A stretch of 64,000 nucleotides of DNA, taken from Burkholderiaceae bacterium. GTDB lineage: Bacteria; Pseudomonadota; Gammaproteobacteria; Burkholderiales; Burkholderiaceae_C. Made by a program: the position numbers and the translations under genes. The stretch spans positions 1,550,001 to 1,614,000 of the forward strand of contig JAHCKM010000001.1 of the NCBI GenBank assembly GCA_026125795.1. Reading direction: 5' to 3'. Below the pieces are notes generated by a model, which ran no database searches, had not been told where the DNA came from, and worked only from the letters and a program-made list of their open reading frames with translations. Each line of letters opens with the position of its first letter. Positions within the stretch are counted from its first letter, which is position 1. Shown here one piece after another: positions 26,110 through 34,520 of the stretch.

Positions 26110-27479
26110 CGCTCGCCGCGCTCGAGCCGCGCCAGCGTCTGCAACGCAAACTCGCGCAGGCCTTGTGTGGTGAGCTTGCCGGTGGCTTCGCGCGGCAGGC
26201 GGTCCACGTGCACGACGCGGCGCGGCACGAAGGCGCCCTCGATCTCGCCGCGCAGCGCGTGGATGATCCGGCGTGCGCTCAAGGTGGGCGCGACGACGAA
26301 CGCCACCAGCCGCACCACGCCCTCGGGCACGTCGTCGGGCAGCCAGAACGCACCGTCGTCGACGCCCGGGATCCGGTTGAGATGGAAATTCAGGTGCGAA
26401 AGCGAGCTGCGCTTGCCGGCCACGTGGATCAGGTCGTTGGCGCGGCCGAGCAGGCGGAAATGCTGCGCGTCGACCAGCTCCAGCAGATCGGCCAGCGGCG
26501 TCGGCTGCAGCACATGGCCGCCCGCGACGATGAAGCGCTCGCCATCGGCGGCGGCTTCGGTGTGCAGCCGCAACTCGCCGAGTGTGGTCCACACCTCGCC
26601 GGCGGTGGTGCGGCGCGCGGCCACCTGGCCGGCCTCGGTGCAACCGTAGATCTCGATCAGGCGGCCGCCGAGGCGATCTTCGGCCTGCTGCGCCATCTGC
26701 GGCGACAACGGCGCCGTGGCCGACAGCAGCAGATCGACCGGCGGCAGCCCGACGCCGGAGCCCAGCAGCGCTTTCAAGTGGACCGGCGTGGTCACCAGCG
26801 CACGCGGCCGCGGCAGCCGCGCCAGCGCATCGGCGATGTCGGCCGGATAAAACGGGCGCCCGGCATCGAACGCTGCACCGCCGAGCAGCGCCAGCAGCAC
26901 CGACGATTCAAAGCCGTAGCTGTGCTGGGCCGGCACCGTGGCGACGATGTTGAGCCCGGCGATATCGGGCCAGTCGAGCAGGCGCGCGAGGCTGCGGCGC
27001 TCGGCCTCGATGCTCAGCGTGAGCGCGCGCCAGCGCCGCCGCTGCGGCTGCGGCACGCCGGTGGAGCCCGAGGTGAGCAGGCAGGCCGACCACAGCTGGG
27101 GATCGAAAGCGGGGACCGGTGCCGCGGCATCGATGGCATCGTCGTGCGACAGCACGATCGTGCGCAGCCCGCCGGTGTCTTGCCGCGCGTCGTCGACCAG
27201 CGCGTACGGGGTCGCGCCCGGCTGCGCCACCTGGCGCAGCGTCTGCGGCATCGCATTGGGCGGCAGCAAGCTCATCTGGCCGCGCATCAGGCCGGCGATC
27301 AGCCCGACCAGGAACAGATAGCGGTCGTTGCACAGGTTCACCGGCTGGCCGTCGGCCGGCAGGCGCTCGGCGAGCGCGGCGGCCTGCGCGACGAAGCGCT
27401 GCGCGCTGATGGGCTGCCCATCGCGCCAGGCCAGCGTGCGCGACAGCGCTGCCGGTTCGAACAGCGGTTCCACGCTCAT
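26106..27479 (-). CDS. AMP-dependent synthetase/acyl-ACP ligase (ApeH-like)
   Basis: A 457-residue adenylate-forming enzyme. The P-loop is LLTSGSTGVPQ near residue 137, the motif YGCTEAG lies near 283, and FRLLGRANDLIHVAGKRSS-type sequence and the C-terminal lysine region LPREATGKLTTQGLREF follow. It should activate the aromatic starter acid and load it on the ACP encoded two genes upstream. Start ATG 27479 overlaps the membrane-protein stop. Confidence 0.87.
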   Translation of the reverse strand: MSVEPLFEPAALSRTLAWRDGQPISAQRFVAQAAALAERLPADGQPVNLCNDRYLFLVGLIAGLMRGQMSLLPPNAMPQTLRQVAQPGATPYALVDDARQDTGGLRTIVLSHDDAIDAAAPVPAFDPQLWSACLLTSGSTGVPQPQRRRWRALTLSIEAERRSLARLLDWPDIAGLNIVATVPAQHSYGFESSVLLALLGGAAFDAGRPFYPADIADALARLPRPRALVTTPVHLKALLGSGVGLPPVDLLLSATAPLSPQMAQQAEDRLGGRLIEIYGCTEAGQVAARRTTAGEVWTTLGELRLHTEAAADGERFIVAGGHVLQPTPLADLLELVDAQHFRLLGRANDLIHVAGKRSSLSHLNFHLNRIPGVDDGAFWLPDDVPEGVVRLVAFVVAPTLSARRIIHALRGEIEGAFVPRRVVHVDRLPREATGKLTTQGLREFALQTLARLERGER

Positions 27480-28132
27480 GGCACGGGTCGTCTGGCGTCG
27501 AGCAAACGCGTGTCGCGGTAGGCCCTGAACGCCTGCGACAGCGTCGTGCGCTCGAACTCCGGATGCAGCCGGTAGCGCACCAGGTGTTCGCCGACGAACA
27601 GCGACACCGCGCTGAGCGGCGTCACAAGGTTGGCGAACACCGACCACCACCACCACGGCGCGGCAATGAACAGGCCGAGCGACAACACGACCATCAGCGC
27701 GAAGTAGGCGCTCCAGACGGCGGTGACCTGGCGCGTGTAGCGCAGCATCGCCGGCGTCAGCGAGCCGTGCACGCGCGCGGCGAACGTGCTGATCAGCGGC
27801 ATCGCGCCGCGCCGCAACGTGGCGCCGAACACGCAGCCGAGCGCGAAGTGGATGCCGGCGTGCTGCAGCACGTAGAGGTGCTCGATGCGATGCAGCCCAT
27901 CGTGCGTGGTGACGTAGGCCCACAAGCCGCAGGCCGCGACCATGCAGGCGAGCAGCGTCGGCAGGTGGCGCTGCTGCACCGCGAGCGCCGACACGCCCAG
28001 CAGCAGCGGCCCGAGGAGAACCAGCACAGCCCAGGGCTCTTCGGCCGCGAACACCATCAAGAGGTGCGACAGCAGCGCATAGCCGGCCAGTGCCAGGACT
28101 GCGGCAATCACACGCCAGTGGGCAATCAACAC
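27476..28132 (-). CDS. Conserved integral membrane protein of the pigment operon (COG4648-like)
   Basis: A 218-residue protein with about five or six hydrophobic helices, beginning IAAVLALAGYALLSHLLMVF. It includes a conserved HIEHLYVLQHAGIHFALGCVFG-like region and the central PWWWWSVFANLVTPLSAVSLF. It starts with GTG 28132 directly after the ACP stop. Membrane proteins of this type sit between ACP and ligase in many aryl-polyene loci. No biochemical role is established that I know of. Confidence 0.8.
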   Translation of the reverse strand: MLIAHWRVIAAVLALAGYALLSHLLMVFAAEEPWAVLVLLGPLLLGVSALAVQQRHLPTLLACMVAACGLWAYVTTHDGLHRIEHLYVLQHAGIHFALGCVFGATLRRGAMPLISTFAARVHGSLTPAMLRYTRQVTAVWSAYFALMVVLSLGLFIAAPWWWWSVFANLVTPLSAVSLFVGEHLVRYRLHPEFERTTLSQAFRAYRDTRLLDARRPVP

Positions 28133-28429
28133 TTACTTGGTGCGGTGCTGCGCCACGTGCGCGGCCAGCGAACGCAGCGATTGGAAGATCGCGTGGTTGT
28201 TCTCGTCGTCGGCGCGCAGCTGCATGCCGTAACGTTGCGAGACTTCGAGCGCCAGCTCGAGCACGTCGATCGAATCGAGGCCCAGACCCTCGTTGAACAA
28301 CGACGCCGACGGATCGATCTCGTTGGCCTTCATGTCGAGGTTGAGCGCGCCGACGAGCAGATCGGCCAGCTCCGACTCCAGCGCGCTCGGCGCTGCGCCG
28401 TTGGGGGTGGCTCCGTTGGGGCTGGACAC
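28133..28429 (-). CDS. Acyl carrier protein of the aryl-polyene operon
   Basis: A 98-residue carrier protein. The phosphopantetheine serine is in GLGLDSIDVLELAL, followed by QRYGMQLRADDENNHAIFQS. It is the first gene of the fourteen-gene minus-strand operon. The GTG at 28429 is preferred because a TACAAT box lies at 28460-28465, right where a longer version (ATG 28459) would begin; the extra residues MRLFPRASRT look unlike an ACP. It carries the growing polyene chain. Confidence 0.85.
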   Translation of the reverse strand: MSSPNGATPNGAAPSALESELADLLVGALNLDMKANEIDPSASLFNEGLGLDSIDVLELALEVSQRYGMQLRADDENNHAIFQSLRSLAAHVAQHRTK

Positions 28430-28459
28430 GGTACGGCTCGCTCGTGGAAACAGCCGCAC

Positions 28460-28465
28460 ATTGTA
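28460..28465 (-). promoter_or_regulatory. Candidate -10 box of the aryl-polyene operon
   Basis: TACAAT on the minus strand matches five of six bases of the sigma-70 -10 consensus, about 30 bases before the ACP GTG. No good -35 hexamer is present at the usual spacing; a GGCCGC/GCGGCC hairpin (28468-28486) lies there instead. The hairpin is also a possible terminator of the DUF2306 gene. Confidence 0.35.
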
Positions 28466-28517
28466 GGGGCCGCCTCAGCAGCGGCCGGCCAACCTCGCGG
28501 CCGCACCGTGCAAAGCG

Positions 28518-28931
28518 CTACACGAACAGACTCGCCGCAGCGCGGCCGAGAAAGCGCGCCGGCGCCAGCGCGAACAGCCCGGCGACGATGCAGCCGCCGA
28601 TGTACAGCCCGGTCATCATGCGGCGGTGGCCGGCGACGTTGCCGCGCCGGATGTACCCGATGGCCAACGGCAGCAGCACCGCCACCGTCAGCGTGAGCAG
28701 GTGGATCGGCGTGTAGCCCGCGATGTTCGGGATGCGGTAGTCGCGGATGAACACCGACGATGCGGCCGCGGCGGCCATCAGCACGACCCACGACCAGCCG
28801 AGCGTGCGGTGGCCGAACGTGCCTTTGCGCCGCGCCAGGATCGCGATGCCGAGCAGCAGCGCGGCGAGCGCGGTTATCAGGTGCAGGAAGATGATCGGCT
28901 TGTCGTGCAGCAGCGTGACGAAGCGGTCCAT
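28518..28931 (-). CDS. DUF2306-family membrane protein
   Basis: A 137-residue inner-membrane protein with four predicted helices. It has the conserved pattern HLITALAALLLG, KGTFGHRTLGWSW, PIHLLTL and GNVAGHRRMMTGLYIGG, with histidines at helix ends as in DUF2306 proteins. No function is established. It lies upstream of the pigment operon on the same strand but a candidate promoter separates them. Confidence 0.8.
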   Translation of the reverse strand: MDRFVTLLHDKPIIFLHLITALAALLLGIAILARRKGTFGHRTLGWSWVVLMAAAAASSVFIRDYRIPNIAGYTPIHLLTLTVAVLLPLAIGYIRRGNVAGHRRMMTGLYIGGCIVAGLFALAPARFLGRAAASLFV

Positions 28932-29074
28932 GGGGTTCCCTTCATGGATGCGATGGAACGGGTGTCCATGCTAGGAACCGCCGCTGTCGGCCGCGATGGC
29001 CGCGCGACGTGACGAGGGCTGCGGCGACAAGATGTCGGTGCCGCGGCGCCAGATGTCACCGCGCCAAGCCGCCG

Positions 29075-29869
29075 CTACATGCCCTTGAACAGGTGTGCGT
29101 AGAGCCGGCTCGCGGTGAGCCGCTCGGGCCGCTCGCGCAGCGTGAGCGTGACCTTGCCCGATTCATGCCGCAAGGCGCTGGCGATCGAGCGCGCGCGCAC
29201 GACCGTGCCGCGGTGCACCTGCCAGAAGCGCTGCGCGTCGAGCTGCGGCAACAGGTCTTTCAGCGACATGCGGATCAGGTGTTCCTTGTCGGCCGTGACC
29301 ACGCGCACGTATTTGTCGGCCGCTTCGAAGTACACCACCTCGTCGATCGGCACCATGTGCACCGTGTTGCCGCTGCTGGCCTGGATCACCTCAAGCCGAC
29401 CCGCCGGCGCGTCGCGGGTCGGCGCGGCGAGCAGCGCGCGCAGCTGCTCCAGCGTCTGCGGCAGCGGGCCGCCCGAGGCCGCGCGTTCGGACAGGCGCGC
29501 GCGCAGGCGCTGCGCGCAGGCTGCGAGCCGCTCGGGGTTCACCGGCTTGACGAGGTAGTCGACCGCCTGCGCCTCGAAGGCCTGCAGTGCGTACTGGTCG
29601 TAGGCGCTGATGAACACCAGCAGCGGGAACGGCTCGGCGGCCGGCCAGTCCTCGGCCAGCGCCTGCGCCACCTCGAGTCCGCTGGCGCCGGGCATGCGGA
29701 TGTCGAGAAAACAGACCGCCGGCCGCTGCTGCAACGCCTGCTGCAGCGCGCTGTCGCCATCGGCCACCGCGGCCACCACGTCAAGCTCGGGCCACGCGGT
29801 CTTCAACTCGGCGCGCAGGCTCTCGAGCAGCAAGGGCTCGTCTTCGGCGATCAACGCGCGCACGTTCAT
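29075..29869 (-). CDS. LytTR-family response regulator
   Basis: A 264-residue regulator. The receiver domain has acidic EDE near residue 9, phosphoacceptor D in CFLDIRMPG (about residue 56) and K in VDYLVKPVN. A C-terminal LytTR DNA-binding domain follows (VVYFEAADKYVRVVTADKEH, FWQVHRGTVVRARSI). Its ATG overlaps the stop of the sensor kinase gene (ATGA), so they form one unit. LytTR regulators usually act on nearby or envelope genes; the target is unknown. Confidence 0.92.
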   Translation of the reverse strand: MNVRALIAEDEPLLLESLRAELKTAWPELDVVAAVADGDSALQQALQQRPAVCFLDIRMPGASGLEVAQALAEDWPAAEPFPLLVFISAYDQYALQAFEAQAVDYLVKPVNPERLAACAQRLRARLSERAASGGPLPQTLEQLRALLAAPTRDAPAGRLEVIQASSGNTVHMVPIDEVVYFEAADKYVRVVTADKEHLIRMSLKDLLPQLDAQRFWQVHRGTVVRARSIASALRHESGKVTLTLRERPERLTASRLYAHLFKGM

Positions 29870-30963
29870 GATGGCGATTGTTGCAGCGGCAGCCGCACGG
29901 TCGCCAGCGTGCCGCCTTCGCCATCCGATGCTTCTTCCAGCGTCAGCGATGCGCGCCCGCCGTACAGCGCGGCCAGGCGCTCGCGCACCTGGCGCAGACC
30001 GAAGCGGGTGCCGCCGGAGGCCGGCACGTTGGCCAGCCCGATGCCGGTGTCGCGCACCCGAAGCAGCAGCATGTCGCCGTCGCGCGTGGCGCTCAGATCG
30101 ATGCGGCCGCCTTGCACCTGCGGCTCCAGCGCGTGCTGGATGCAGTTTTCCACCAGCGGCTGCAGCAGCAGCGGCGGCACCGGCAGCGCGCGCAGCTCAT
30201 CGGGCAGGTGCACGCGCACGGCCAGGCGCGGTCCCATGCGCACCGCCATCAGCGCCAGGTAGTCGCCGAGGCGCTCGAACTCGTCGGCCAGCGCGTGCGA
30301 GCCGCTGCGCGATGCCGCCAGCGTGGCGCGCAGGAATCCGATCAGGCGGTCGAGCATCGCCTGCGCGCGCGGCGGGTCGGTGCCGATCAGCACGCGCAGA
30401 TTGGCCAGCGTGTTGAACAGCATGTGCGGCTCGAGCTGCGATTGCAGCAGCTTCAGTTGCAGCTCGGCCGCGCTGCGCTCGGCGGCCTCGGTCATCGTCT
30501 GCAGCGTCAGCATGCGGCTGCGCGAATAGAAGAACCACACCGCGGCCAGCGTGAAGCCCAGGCTGACCATCAGGATCAGGGACAGTGCGCGCAGGTTGTT
30601 GCCGAACGGGCTGTGCGTGCGCGCGCCACCGGTGATCGCATCGGCGAGCAACGATCCGCCGTAGTAGCCCAGCACCGCGGCACCGATGCACCACGGCAGC
30701 ATCCATGTCCAGCCGGGCCAGTTGGCCCGCAGCGCCGCGCTGTCGCGACCGTGGCGCCGCATCCATGCCGCCAGGCCATAGCGGCCGGCTTCGATCAGCA
30801 GCTGGATGCTCAGGCCGATGCACCAGGAGTAGACCAGCGTGCGCACGAACGGGTCGTCGAACATCACGCTGATGAACGTGGCCGCGATCAGCCCGATCGG
30901 CACGCCCACACGCAGCTCGCGCCACAGCCACAGCAGAATGCGGCGCCCGTCGATCAGGTCCAT
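29866..30963 (-). CDS. LytS-type sensor histidine kinase
   Basis: A 365-residue membrane kinase with four predicted N-terminal helices and no large periplasmic sensor. The His_kinase domain has phosphoacceptor H in QSQLEPHMLFNTLANL, and the ATPase domain has N-box LVENCIQHAL and G-box RDTGIGL. It is coupled to the LytTR regulator downstream by a 4-base overlap. The signal is probably membrane-borne or cytoplasmic because there is almost no periplasmic loop. Confidence 0.9.
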   Translation of the reverse strand: MDLIDGRRILLWLWRELRVGVPIGLIAATFISVMFDDPFVRTLVYSWCIGLSIQLLIEAGRYGLAAWMRRHGRDSAALRANWPGWTWMLPWCIGAAVLGYYGGSLLADAITGGARTHSPFGNNLRALSLILMVSLGFTLAAVWFFYSRSRMLTLQTMTEAAERSAAELQLKLLQSQLEPHMLFNTLANLRVLIGTDPPRAQAMLDRLIGFLRATLAASRSGSHALADEFERLGDYLALMAVRMGPRLAVRVHLPDELRALPVPPLLLQPLVENCIQHALEPQVQGGRIDLSATRDGDMLLLRVRDTGIGLANVPASGGTRFGLRQVRERLAALYGGRASLTLEEASDGEGGTLATVRLPLQQSPS

Positions 30964-31166
30964 CGCCTCGGCAGTCTATCGGGGCCGGTCGGGAACCAGC
31001 ACGGTGGACGGCGGCAGGGCATTCACGGCGCGGCGCCTTGTCTGATTCGGAATGCGCCCCATGCTCGCCGCGACGCCGCAGCGTGCCCAGCGCCGCGCGA
31101 CCGGTTGACGACAGCGCTCGCGAAGCGGCGCTCCGGCGGCGCGAAGTGAGGCCGCAGCCGTTGCGG

Positions 31167-31634
31167 TCAGACCAGCAGCTCGGCCTCGGGCCGCGCACCG
31201 CGCAAGAACAGCAGCGCCGGTTCCACCGCGGTGATCGGCGCGTGCAGCACGTCCTTGCGGCCGAGGTGAAAGCCGCCGGCGCCGAGCTGCAGTTCGCCGA
31301 TCTGCACCGTGCCTTCCAGCACCATGCACTCCTCGTCGATCGGATGGCGGTGCGTCGGCAGCTGGGCGCCGCGCTCGAGCTTGAGCAGGTAGCTCCAGGT
31401 GTCGCCCGCGGCGTGCAGCAGCTTGAGCTGCACGCCGGGGCCGAACGCCTGCCACACGCCCTGGTGCGCGTGCACCGTCAGGTGCTGCGCCCGCTGCTCC
31501 TCGGCGATGCGCTGCAGCACGCGGCGCTTGACACGCGCGGCCAGCGCCGCATCCATCGGCTCGGGCATCAGCGCGTCGTGCAGCTGATCGACGATGTCGG
31601 CATCGAGCGGAGGCGGCGTCGGATGGTGGGTCAT
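31167..31634 (-). CDS. ChrR-like cupin anti-sigma factor
   Basis: A 155-residue protein with a C-terminal cupin domain: metal-binding THRHPIDEECMVLEG near residue 95, then GAGGFHLGRKDVLHAPI. The N-terminal 50 residues are helical but lack the HxxxCxxC zinc motif of classical ChrR, so it may sense through the cupin only. The ATG overlaps the sigma-factor stop (ATGA), which supports the anti-sigma assignment. Confidence 0.75.
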   Translation of the reverse strand: MTHHPTPPPLDADIVDQLHDALMPEPMDAALAARVKRRVLQRIAEEQRAQHLTVHAHQGVWQAFGPGVQLKLLHAAGDTWSYLLKLERGAQLPTHRHPIDEECMVLEGTVQIGELQLGAGGFHLGRKDVLHAPITAVEPALLFLRGARPEAELLV

Positions 31635-32257
31635 GGTGGAGATCCTGCGCCCTGCCGGGCGTCTTGTGCGAGCAGCGCACGCAGCTTGTGCTGGGCGCGC
31701 AGCAACACCGATTTGACGGTGCCCAGCGGCAGCGCCGTCGCGGCGGCGATCTGCACATGGGTTTGATCGCGGTAGTACGCCAGTCCCAGCAACCAGCGCT
31801 CCTGGTGCGACAGCCGCCCGAGCGCGGCATGCAGCCGCGTGCCGGCCTGCGCCTGCGACAGCAGGTCGGGCGGGCCGGCCTCGTCGCTCGCCACGTCGGC
31901 CGGCTCGGCCTCACCGGTGGGTGCGCGCAGCTGGCGCTGGCGCAACACGTCGAGCGCTCGGCTGCGCACGATGGTCAACAGCCAGGCCATCGCGCTGCCG
32001 CGCGCGGGGTCGAAGCGGCCGGCGTCGCGCCAGGCCTGGAAGAACGCGTCGGCCAGCGCGTCGTCGAGCTCGGCGTCGCGCAGGATGCGCCGCGCCAGCG
32101 TGCGCGCGTGCACGATGCTGGCGTCGTAGAAGGCCTCGAACGCCTGGGCGTCTCCCGCTGCGGCGCTCTGCAGCAGCGCCGCCAGCCGTGCGTCGCGCGC
32201 GCGGCGTTGCGGGTCGATGGCGGTTGCGCAGGCGTCGGCGTTGGCGGCTTCAGGCAT
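31631..32257 (-). CDS. ECF-family RNA polymerase sigma factor
   Basis: A 208-residue sigma factor. Region 2 is AFEAFYDASIVHARTLARRIL and AWLLTIVRSRALDVLR; region 4 is LSHQERWLLGLAYYRDQTHV with GTVKSVLLRAQHKLR. The ATG at 32257 is chosen over upstream in-frame starts because the upstream residues are arginine-rich and non-native. It is co-transcribed with the cupin anti-sigma. By analogy with ChrR systems it may respond to oxidative stress, but the target promoters are not visible. Confidence 0.9.
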   Translation of the reverse strand: MPEAANADACATAIDPQRRARDARLAALLQSAAAGDAQAFEAFYDASIVHARTLARRILRDAELDDALADAFFQAWRDAGRFDPARGSAMAWLLTIVRSRALDVLRQRQLRAPTGEAEPADVASDEAGPPDLLSQAQAGTRLHAALGRLSHQERWLLGLAYYRDQTHVQIAAATALPLGTVKSVLLRAQHKLRALLAQDARQGAGSPP

Positions 32258-32523
32258 GGCTCTTGCGCGAGAGGCCGACCTTACCAGAGGCGGGCTCTGG
32301 CGGCCGGCGCGCCGCGCTGTGACGTCGCCCGCGCGGCGCCGTGCGGCCGTGGCGTGGCGGCGTGGCTGCATGCGCGGGACTACGGCGCATCCGGCAAGGC
32401 GGATTCATCACAAGAGGGCGGAACTCACGCTCGGGCGAATCCAGCGGTTGCCGATGGCCGTACTGCATCGCACGACGGCCGCCGCCGTCGGCCCCAGGCA
32501 ACAACCCGAGCACGGAGACTTTG

Positions 32524-33012
32524 ATGAGAGACGCCTTCGCCGAAGTGAGCCACCAGGAATGGATTGCCGCGCCCGTGGAACTGGTGCGCGCCCAGTTCGC
32601 CGACCTGCGCCACCACATCCACACCAACGTGCATCCGAAGCTGCGCTTCCAGGTGCTGCTGCAGGAGCCGGGCCGCGCCCGCTTCGTGCAGGAAGTGAGG
32701 CTGCTCGGTATTCGGCAGCGCGACGTGTTCGAGCGTGTGGTGCGCGCCGACGGTTCGATGATCGACACCTCGATCGAGGGTTTCAACAAGGGCGGCACGC
32801 TGGAGTTCCACTTCCACGGCGATGCACGCGACGGCCGCGCGGGCACCCGGGTGGACGTGACGATCCGGCTGCCACTGCCGCCGGTGATCGGGCGCCTGCT
32901 GCGCGGCGTGCTGTGCGCCCAGATCCGGCGCGAGCTGCGCGCCGCGGTCGCAGAGGACAAGTACGACCTCGAGGTGCGCGGCTACCACGCCCCGGCGCTG
33001 GTCGCCGGCTGA
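32524..33012 (+). CDS. SRPBCC (START-like) family protein
   Basis: A 162-residue single-domain protein: SHQEWIAAPVELVRAQFADL, then HPKLRFQVLLQEPGRARFVQ and RTGTRVDVTI-like strands with a C-terminal amphipathic helix. This is the helix-grip fold pattern of polyketide cyclase/START proteins. The ATG at 32524 has GGAG six bases upstream. It is divergent from the sigma-factor gene and might be a target of it. The ligand is unknown. Confidence 0.7.
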   Translation: MRDAFAEVSHQEWIAAPVELVRAQFADLRHHIHTNVHPKLRFQVLLQEPGRARFVQEVRLLGIRQRDVFERVVRADGSMIDTSIEGFNKGGTLEFHFHGDARDGRAGTRVDVTIRLPLPPVIGRLLRGVLCAQIRRELRAAVAEDKYDLEVRGYHAPALVAG

Positions 33013-33020
33013 CCGGGCGG

Positions 33021-33040
33021 GCGCCCCCGCGCGGGGGGGC
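33021..33040 (+). terminator. Candidate terminator hairpin
   Basis: GCGCCCCCGC followed by GCGGGGGGGC forms a 10-base stem with one mismatch just after the SRPBCC stop. Only a weak T-rich stretch follows. Confidence 0.45.
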
Positions 33041-33111
33041 GGCAGCCGCTTTGCAAACCTTTACCTCCTGAGCGTGTCCACCGGGCATGCCGGTTGCGCC
33101 GTTGTCGGGTG

Positions 33112-33654
33112 ATGGACGCACTCTCGACGCGGCCGGCGTTGCGCCCGCTCGCCGCTCTGACCGTCGTGGCCGTACTGCTCGCCGGGTGTGCGGCGCCGCC
33201 GTACCGCCATGCCGCGCCGCCGCCCGTGGCCGTGGCGCCGCAGCCGACCATGTACTTCTACCCCGAGCTATCCCAGGACGAAGGCCGCCAGGACCGCGAC
33301 CGCTACGAGTGTTACCGCTGGTCGGTGCGCGAGAGCGGCGTCGACCCCGGCATGACGCCGGTGCGCCACGTGCCGCCCCCGCGTGGTGCGGTGCGCGATG
33401 GGGGCGAGGTGGTGGCCGGTGCCGCCACCGGGGCCATCGTCGGTGCGGCGGTGTCGTCGCCGCGCCGCACCGGCGAAGGCCTGGTGCTGGGTGCGATCTT
33501 CGGCTCGCTGATCGGCGCTGCCGCGCAGGAGAGCCGCGTGCAGGCGGCCGAAGCGGCCCATGCACGGCGGCTGGCGCATCAACAAGTGCCGATGGACAAC
33601 TTTCGGCGCGCGATGGGCGCCTGCATGACCGGGCGCGGCTACCGCGTGGGCTGA
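33112..33654 (+). CDS. Glycine-zipper lipoprotein with YECxRW motif
   Basis: A 180-residue predicted lipoprotein. The lipobox is LLAGC at about residue 25. YPELSQDEGRQDRDRYECYRW follows, then a glycine-zipper hydrophobic block (VVAGAATGAIVGAAV and LVLGAIFGSLIGAAA) and ACMTGRGYRVG at the C-terminus. The YECxRW...DP and ACxxGRGY elements recur in the next gene, so the two are related. Such proteins sit in the envelope; function is unknown. Confidence 0.75.
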   Translation: MDALSTRPALRPLAALTVVAVLLAGCAAPPYRHAAPPPVAVAPQPTMYFYPELSQDEGRQDRDRYECYRWSVRESGVDPGMTPVRHVPPPRGAVRDGGEVVAGAATGAIVGAAVSSPRRTGEGLVLGAIFGSLIGAAAQESRVQAAEAAHARRLAHQQVPMDNFRRAMGACMTGRGYRVG

Positions 33655-33694
33655 GCCCGGCTTGCAGGCCGCCGGGCTGGATAAGGAGGATTCC

Positions 33695-34405
33695 ATGCTG
33701 CGACTTCATGCCATCGCCGGGCGCGCCGCCATGCTGGCCTGCGCGCTGTTCACCGTCGCGCTGCCGCCTGCGCACGCCGACGAGCGCCAGCGTCCCGGGC
33801 CGCCGCGGCTGAGCCATCGCCTGCCGCCGGCGCCCCCGGCCCATGCGCCGCGCTCGGGCCAGTGGTTCGACAACGCGCACGGCCACCGGCACTACTACCC
33901 GGTGACCGGCTGGCGTGTCGCCCGGCCGCCGGCGCATGTGCACTGGGTGCCGTGGCACGGCGTGCGCTACGGCTACTACAACGGCGTGTGGTATCAGCCG
34001 TACGGCGCCGCCTATGTCGTGGCGCGGCCGCCGGTGGGCATCGTGGTCAGCGGCCTGCCCGCGTTCGCCACCGTGGTGGCGATCGGCGGCATCAGCTACC
34101 TGTATGCCAACGGCGTGTACTACCGCGACCGCGGTGACGCCACCTACGAGGTGGTGCCGTCGCCGATGGTGGTGGGCACCGGTCACGACGGCGGCCCGAT
34201 GCGCACCTTTGTCTACCCCAAGCTCGGCCAGTCGGCCGAGAAGCAGGCGAGCGACGAGTACGAGTGCCACCGCTGGGCGGTGGACCAGACCGGCTTCGAC
34301 CCGAGCGCGGCCGCTGCGGGTCAAGCGACCGGGCCCGCGCAACGGTCGGACTACGCACGCGCGCAGAACGCCTGTCTCGAGGGGCGCGGCTACACGGTGC
34401 GGTAG
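33695..34405 (+). CDS. Secreted DUF6515-like protein with YECxRW motif
   Basis: A 236-residue protein. The signal peptide ends near PAHADE. A Pro/His-rich region follows, then aromatic repeats (HRHYYPVTGWRVARPP, VWYQPYGAAYVV, ISYLYANGVYY) as in DUF6515 proteins, and finally the same C-terminal module as its neighbour: FVYPKLGQ, YECHRWAV, GFDP and ACLEGRGY. The ATG at 33695 has a strong AAGGAGGATTCC upstream. Probably periplasmic or outer-membrane associated. Confidence 0.75.
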   Translation: MLRLHAIAGRAAMLACALFTVALPPAHADERQRPGPPRLSHRLPPAPPAHAPRSGQWFDNAHGHRHYYPVTGWRVARPPAHVHWVPWHGVRYGYYNGVWYQPYGAAYVVARPPVGIVVSGLPAFATVVAIGGISYLYANGVYYRDRGDATYEVVPSPMVVGTGHDGGPMRTFVYPKLGQSAEKQASDEYECHRWAVDQTGFDPSAAAAGQATGPAQRSDYARAQNACLEGRGYTVR

Positions 34406-34409
34406 CGCA

Positions 34410-34432
34410 CAGGAATTGCTGCGCAATTCCTG
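34410..34432. terminator. Hairpin 1 of a triple set
   Basis: CAGGAATTG and CAATTCCTG form a perfect 9-base stem with a CTGCG loop, five bases after the DUF6515-like stop codon. Confidence 0.7.
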
Positions 34433-34448
34433 CGCGAGTCTGATCAGT

Positions 34449-34481
34449 GGGATCAGGCTCGGCAGAGCCGATCCTGATCCC
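34449..34481. terminator. Hairpin 2 of a triple set
   Basis: A 15-base stem (34449-34463 with 34467-34481, one mismatch) closes a three-base AGA loop. It lies between convergent genes and could terminate transcription from either side, although no long U-tract follows. Confidence 0.7.
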
Positions 34482-34520
34482 AAGGGAGACGGCGCTGCGT
34501 GTTACTGCGCGCCGTCTTCG

